Below, one piece after another: positions 60,331 through 64,000 of a stretch of 64,000 bases of DNA. The notes below the pieces were generated by a model that saw only the letters and a program-made list of their open reading frames with translations, did no database searches and was not told where the DNA came from. Positions within the stretch are counted from its first letter, which is position 1. Every line of letters starts with the position of its first letter. The stretch is from UBA4782 sp034429195. Its GTDB lineage: Bacteria > Chloroflexota > Anaerolineae > Anaerolineales > Anaerolineaceae. A program made the position numbers and the translations under genes. The stretch lies in the NCBI GenBank assembly GCA_034429195.1, contig DAOUGQ010000018.1:1-64000 (forward strand), written 5' to 3'.

Positions 60331-60456
60331 AAAGCCTTGCGAAGGTTAGTTTTTATCCCAGTTCCGGGTTTGTTTTCGGGCAACTCGGGCAATTATCTGG
60401 CAAAGGAATGATTTTCCTGCAATATGGAGCCTTTGAGACCTTCGCGAGGTTTTTTT
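60331..60456 (+). promoter_or_regulatory. leader with terminator and antiterminator choices before the CorA-type gene
   Basis: GACCTTCGCGAG (60437-60448) followed by seven T residues can form a short terminator hairpin, or can pair with CTTGCGAAGGTT (60336-60347) about 90 nt upstream. Between them lie hairpins CCGGGTT/AACTCGG (60365-60387 region) and AAAGGAA/TTTTCCT. This is the layout of an attenuated leader; it does not match the M-box consensus I know. Stands just before a Mg/Co-type transporter gene, so a metal signal is a guess. Confidence 0.45.
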
Positions 60457-60483
60457 GTTGCAAACCATTTTACGGAGGAACCC

Positions 60484-61416
60484 ATGCTGACTATTTATAA
60501 AAGCACTGAAAATGGGCTACAGATTCTGAGCCAACCCGTAGATGGTTGCTGGATCAACCTGGTTGACCCGACAACCGAGGAAATCGAAGAAGTTGTAGGT
60601 CTGGGAATTCCACAAGATTTTGTTACTTACCCTCTTGACCTCGATGAAAGATCGCGTACGGAGCGCGAAGATGACGGCACCCTGTTTATATTAATGAGAA
60701 TGCCTTATTATCAAGGTGAAGTTGTGGATATTCCCTATAACACAATTCCGCTTGGTATGGTGATCCACGAGAATTACTTTGTGACGATCAGTAAACTTCC
60801 TACAGACATTCTCAACGACTTTACCATTGGTAAAGTAAAGAACTGGTCCACAGGAAAGAGGATCAGGTTCGTTTTGCGGATTCTTCTGATTGCAGCGAAT
60901 AAATACCTGGCTTACCTGCGTGAAATCAATAAGAATGTCGATGTGTTGGAAGACCAGCTTACCCTGTCTTCGAGAAATAAAGAGATATTAGAAATATTGA
61001 AATATCAAAAAAGCCTGGTGTATTTCACTACTGCACTGAAATCAAACGAATTGGTGTTAAATCGGTTGCAAAATACCCGGCTATTTCGGATGTATCCTGA
61101 AGATGAGGATCTGTTGGAGGATGTCATTACTGAAAATCAGCAAGCGATCGAAATGATCAATATTGCCAATAACATTCTCAGTTCTATGATGGATGCATTT
61201 GCTTCGATTATTTCAAATAATCTTAACGTAGTCATGAAATTCCTGACTTCCATAACGATCGTGTTTAGCATCCCTACAATCGTAACCAGTTTCTTTGGAA
61301 TGAATGTAACTCTGCCTTTTGCTGATCTTCCCTGGGCATATCTCATCATTATTGCGATTTTCACCGGCTTAGCTGGGTTGGTGATCGGCATCTTTATCAA
61401 ACGTGATTGGTTCTAA
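60484..61416 (+). CDS. CorA-family divalent cation transporter
   Basis: A 310-aa inner-membrane Mg2+/Co2+-type channel. A long helical cytoplasmic domain (EDQLTLSSRNKEILEIL) leads to two C-terminal helices; the YGMN-equivalent selectivity loop is FFGMNVTLPF (G-M-N kept, Tyr replaced by Phe). ATG 60484 has GGAGG upstream; the 60424 frame lies in the leader. Preceded by a possible attenuator. Confidence 0.9.
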   Translation: MLTIYKSTENGLQILSQPVDGCWINLVDPTTEEIEEVVGLGIPQDFVTYPLDLDERSRTEREDDGTLFILMRMPYYQGEVVDIPYNTIPLGMVIHENYFVTISKLPTDILNDFTIGKVKNWSTGKRIRFVLRILLIAANKYLAYLREINKNVDVLEDQLTLSSRNKEILEILKYQKSLVYFTTALKSNELVLNRLQNTRLFRMYPEDEDLLEDVITENQQAIEMINIANNILSSMMDAFASIISNNLNVVMKFLTSITIVFSIPTIVTSFFGMNVTLPFADLPWAYLIIIAIFTGLAGLVIGIFIKRDWF

Positions 61417-61493
61417 TGAAACCCTATACGAGAATAGTTTGAAGATAAACATATTTGGTAATGTGATATTTCAGGGGTATTATTAAAATAATT

Positions 61494-61524
61494 GTGAAAA
61501 CTTCTCAAAAAGAGAAGTTTTCAC
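61494..61524. terminator. terminator between corA-type gene and tRNA-Val
   Basis: GTGAAAACTTCTC and its exact complement make a 13-bp stem with an AAAAA loop between the corA-type stop and the tRNA-Val 3' end; it can act in both directions. Confidence 0.75.
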
Positions 61525-61534
61525 TTTGAAAGAG

Positions 61535-61608
61535 TGGGCGGAACAGGACTCGAACCTGCGACATCTTCTGTGTAAGAGAAGCTCTCTAACCAACTGAGAT
61601 ACCCGCCC
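61535..61608 (-). tRNA. tRNA-Val (anticodon TAC)
   Basis: Minus-strand cloverleaf: acceptor GGGCGGG with TCCGCCC, D arm with TTGGTTA, anticodon stem CTTCT/AGAAG around CTTACAC (anticodon TAC), five-base variable loop, T arm AGGTTCGAGTCCT. CCA not encoded. A TATAAT box is at 61619-61624. Confidence 0.92.
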
Positions 61609-61645
61609 GCAGGCAGATATTATACCTTAAACTTGGGAAAATACC

Positions 61646-62407
61646 ATGAAATTTATTCGATATCAATGGAAAGATCAGCCAGCTTCTTATGGCTGGGTAT
61701 TTAATAAAATGGTAGGTGAGGTGGAGGGGGATATTTTTGGTGAATTTCGTCGGCATGAAGCACACCTTCAAATCAACCAGGTAAAGCTGTTACCTCCTGT
61801 TACCCCCTCAAAAATTATTTGTGTTGGCAGAAATTATGTTGCACATGCTTTGGAACATGGGGCTGAAATTCCTGAAATACCAATCTTATTTCTCAAGCCT
61901 TTGAGTTCATTGATTGGACATCAAGATGCTATCAAGTTACCACTACAATCCAGCCAGGTTGAGCATGAGGGTGAGCTAGTGGTTGTGATGGGAAAACGTG
62001 GGCATGGGATCACAACAGAAAAAGCTTCGGAATACATCTTAGGTTATACGATAGCCAATGATGTGACTGCGCGTGATCTGCAGCGTTTGGATGGGCAATG
62101 GACGCGTGGAAAAGGATTTGATACATTCTGCCCGATTGGTCCCTGGATAGAAACAAATTTCGATCCTGCAGATGCAATGCTGACCTGCCGTGTAAATAAT
62201 GAGATCCGACAAATGGTTTCCACCCGAGAAATGATTTTTAGCATTAACCAACTGATCGCATTTGTTTCATCGATCATGACATTGGAGCCTGGCGATATCA
62301 TTTTAACCGGAACACCGGCAGGAGTGGGTCCGCTCCATACCGGTGATATCGTCGAAGTAGAAATCGAAGGGATTGGTGTGTTGACCAACCCGGTTGTCAG
62401 TGAATAA
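61646..62407 (+). CDS. fumarylacetoacetate hydrolase family protein
   Basis: Cytoplasmic 253-aa enzyme of the FAH fold: GRNYVAHALEHG, the metal ligands in VEHEGELVVVMG and ANDVTARDLQ, and FDTFCPIGPW, ILTGTPAGVGP. Members hydrolyse or decarboxylate acylpyruvates and oxaloacetate; the substrate here is not clear. An N-terminal 50-residue extension binds no known ligand. Single gene. Confidence 0.9.
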   Translation: MKFIRYQWKDQPASYGWVFNKMVGEVEGDIFGEFRRHEAHLQINQVKLLPPVTPSKIICVGRNYVAHALEHGAEIPEIPILFLKPLSSLIGHQDAIKLPLQSSQVEHEGELVVVMGKRGHGITTEKASEYILGYTIANDVTARDLQRLDGQWTRGKGFDTFCPIGPWIETNFDPADAMLTCRVNNEIRQMVSTREMIFSINQLIAFVSSIMTLEPGDIILTGTPAGVGPLHTGDIVEVEIEGIGVLTNPVVSE

Positions 62408-62409
62408 GA

Positions 62410-63069
62410 TTATGGCTGAAATTCCTGGATTGGTTCAGCCAGGATGAACATTCTACCCCACGAAGCCTGATTGCCATTAGCGATGCAGGTTTGCAGTACC
62501 AGGGTCCCTGCATTTGCGTAAACATGCATAAATAGATCTTCAGCGCTCATCACAGCACCATTCGTATCAAGATTGACAAATTGTGAATATGGGCTGGTAG
62601 GGTTAAGAGCCTGATATTTTTCTATTGCTGTGATGTGATAATAATCTAGTGTGCCATCTCCATAAATAACCACAATAGTTTGCCCGGGAATGACTTTTTC
62701 GAATGTGGCACCTGCAAGATTATTATGCGCCATCAAACCAATCGAACCATAATTACTTGCCATAGAGAATTGGGTTATTACATCTTCTGCACTTGAAACG
62801 TATGCTGGATTACCCGCAGGTTGTTGAACTACATTGAATGCGAATGTATTTGGAATATATACACCCGTAACCTTTTCAGAGGAGCTCAATTGCAACGATT
62901 GGACAAAATGTGAAATGGTAGGGAGTGAAGAATTAACGATCGTTTCTTGATTTAATTCAGTTTCACCAGCAGTCTCCGGAATGAAAGAGGAAAATCCGGA
63001 TGTCAAAAGAAGACAAAGGAGTGAAGTCAAAATCAAGAAAAAGCGAAAAGTTGATTTAAATCGTTTCAT
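62410..63069 (-). CDS. sortase-fold transpeptidase
   Basis: A 219-aa exported protein with an N-terminal signal (FFLILTSLLCLLLTSGF). The sortase triad is visible as His in GLMAHNNLAG, Cys in LVLQTCIANG and Arg in SWGRMFILAE. Class E/F-like by overall form. Sortases attach proteins with an LPxTG-like tail to the cell wall; no such substrate was seen in the window. Supports a single-membrane envelope. Convergent with the FAH gene, 2 nt apart. Confidence 0.78.
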   Translation of the reverse strand: MKRFKSTFRFFLILTSLLCLLLTSGFSSFIPETAGETELNQETIVNSSLPTISHFVQSLQLSSSEKVTGVYIPNTFAFNVVQQPAGNPAYVSSAEDVITQFSMASNYGSIGLMAHNNLAGATFEKVIPGQTIVVIYGDGTLDYYHITAIEKYQALNPTSPYSQFVNLDTNGAVMSAEDLFMHVYANAGTLVLQTCIANGNQASWGRMFILAEPIQEFQP

Positions 63070-63227
63070 ATTAGCTAATCACTAAGAAATAATAATATTA
63101 GATGTAATAAAATGGTAATAAATTGGTAATAATATAATGGAATTTTAGTATATATGGACGGACGATTCAATACTTTTTGGCGAAAAAAGGCGCCGCCTTG
63201 CAGAACTGTTAAGACGGCGCGTTATGG

Positions 63228-63233
63228 TATAAT
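63228..63233 (+). promoter_or_regulatory. extended -10 promoter of yebC
   Basis: TGGTATAAT is an extended -10 box (TATAAT at 63228-63233); the -35 is weak. A GC-rich hairpin GCGCCG/CGGCGC sits just upstream (about 63191-63220). Confidence 0.5.
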
Positions 63234-63274
63234 CTTGAAAAATTAGGCTATTCTAAAAAAGATGGAGAAAGAAT

Positions 63275-64000
63275 ATGTCTGGTCATAATAAATGGTCGAC
63301 CATTAAAAGAAAAAAAGGTGCAGCAGACGCTAAACGAGGTCAGTTATTTACCCGGCTGACTCGAGAAATTGTGATGGCAGCACGTGAAGGTGGTGGTGAT
63401 CCTGAAATGAATTTCAGGCTGCGATTGGCAGTGGATAAAGCTCGAGCACAGAACATGCCAAAAGACAATATCGAACGGTCAATCAAGCGTGGTACTGGTG
63501 ATCTAAAAGATGGATTTGCATTTGAACAAGTGATGTATGAGGGTTACGCCCCGCATGGTATTGCAGTGCTCATTGATTGCATGACAGAAAATCGTAACCG
63601 AACTGTTGCTGAAGTACGCCACATTCTAACTCGCTCTGGGGGTAACCTGGGTGAAGCTGGTTCTGTCGCGTGGCAATTTAACCGCCAGGCATATTTTTCA
63701 ATTCCATCCAAGGGAAACGACTTCGATAAAATATTTGAGATTGCTCTGGATGGCGGTGCAGATGATGTGACCGATGACGGAACATCTATTGAGATCGTAG
63801 CTCCTGTAGACAAGTTCAAAATCTTGAGCGACAAACTACGCTCTGCTGGTATTCCAATCGAAGATGCCTCTATACGTATGGAAGCCAACCAGGAAATAAA
63901 TCTGGGAGTAGATGAAACTCTTCAGGTTTTAAAGACATTGGAGGCACTGGAAGAGCTGGATGATGTACAGAATGTGTATTCCAACCTCAATATTTCTGAG
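63275..64000 (+). CDS. YebC/PmpR family protein (3' end cut by window)
   Basis: 242 codons are visible and the frame is open at the right edge. N-terminal MSGHNKWSTIKRKKGAADAKRG is the YebC hallmark; VMYEGYAPHGIAVLIDCMTENRNRT and AGSVAWQF follow. Recent work links the family to translation of proline-rich or difficult sequences, besides its older transcription-regulator label. GGAG lies 8 nt before the ATG. The missing end should be only a few residues. Confidence 0.92.
   Translation, partial: MSGHNKWSTIKRKKGAADAKRGQLFTRLTREIVMAAREGGGDPEMNFRLRLAVDKARAQNMPKDNIERSIKRGTGDLKDGFAFEQVMYEGYAPHGIAVLIDCMTENRNRTVAEVRHILTRSGGNLGEAGSVAWQFNRQAYFSIPSKGNDFDKIFEIALDGGADDVTDDGTSIEIVAPVDKFKILSDKLRSAGIPIEDASIRMEANQEINLGVDETLQVLKTLEALEELDDVQNVYSNLNISE

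Noticed and set aside
60309..60470. c-di-GMP-I or M-box riboswitch
   Set aside because: GACGTAAAGCC resembles part of the c-di-GMP-I core, but the preceding conserved stem-loop is missing; M-box core motifs are also absent.

Overview
The window looks like a chromosomal segment of a Chloroflexota bacterium, most likely class Anaerolineae. This is inferred from long Pro-Thr/Glu-Thr low-complexity stretches inside an RHS-type relic and a TadE-type protein, from the mix of TadE/TadG, DUF4126-like and sortase genes without outer-membrane genes, and from the overall gene style; no 16S gene is present to settle it. The window cuts into two items: an 80-bp tandem repeat at the left edge and a YebC/PmpR gene at the right edge.

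Region 1 (1-5650): a tRNA-Glu(CTC) whose 3' end is copied in the tandem repeat, then a minus-strand operon read from about 5614 down to 298: amino-acid binding lipoprotein, permease, ATPase, proB, proA. It has a near-consensus promoter and a long leader with an aptamer-like fold, a terminator and a competing antiterminator, so the operon appears to be controlled by transcription attenuation. Region 2 (5658-6867): a decayed RHS/YD-repeat gene enclosed by a 17-bp inverted repeat.

Region 3 (6892-41003): a continuous plus-strand run of 33 genes, mostly overlapping or nearly touching, with a consensus promoter and a palindromic operator-like site in front and a strong terminator behind. It starts with a winged-helix regulator and encodes a surface-glycan factory: a GDP-fucose-type reductase, an ABC exporter (Wzm/Wzt type, with the Wzt carbohydrate-binding extension), a UDP-HexNAc 4,6-dehydratase and RmlD-type reductase, two NeuB-type sugar-acid synthases, three CMP-transferase-like proteins (one fused to a HAD phosphatase), many glycosyltransferases of GT-A, GT-B and GT-C fold, three methyltransferases, and several oxidoreductases. 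The cluster has the condensing and activating enzymes for one or two nonulosonic (sialic-like) acids but no aminotransferase or hydrolysing 2-epimerase, which fits a KDN-like deaminated acid or unknown acids. GDP-mannose 4,6-dehydratase (gmd) lies apart at 56703-57776.

Region 4 (41024-50942): three TadE/TadG pilus-type genes, metG, a DUF4126-like membrane protein, and a minus-strand operon of cinA-C, a small unknown gene, a lipid glycosyltransferase, a lipid acyltransferase and a CDP-alcohol phosphatidyltransferase that together look like glycolipid synthesis. Region 5 (51052-64000): a LysM/M23 peptidase, a zinc/manganese ABC transporter, an RsmI-like methyltransferase, a cupredoxin-like lipoprotein with an unusual ligand set, a lytic transglycosylase, gmd, tmRNA, a GT-C-like membrane protein, a CorA-type transporter behind another attenuator-like leader, tRNA-Val(TAC), an FAH-family hydrolase, a sortase and YebC.
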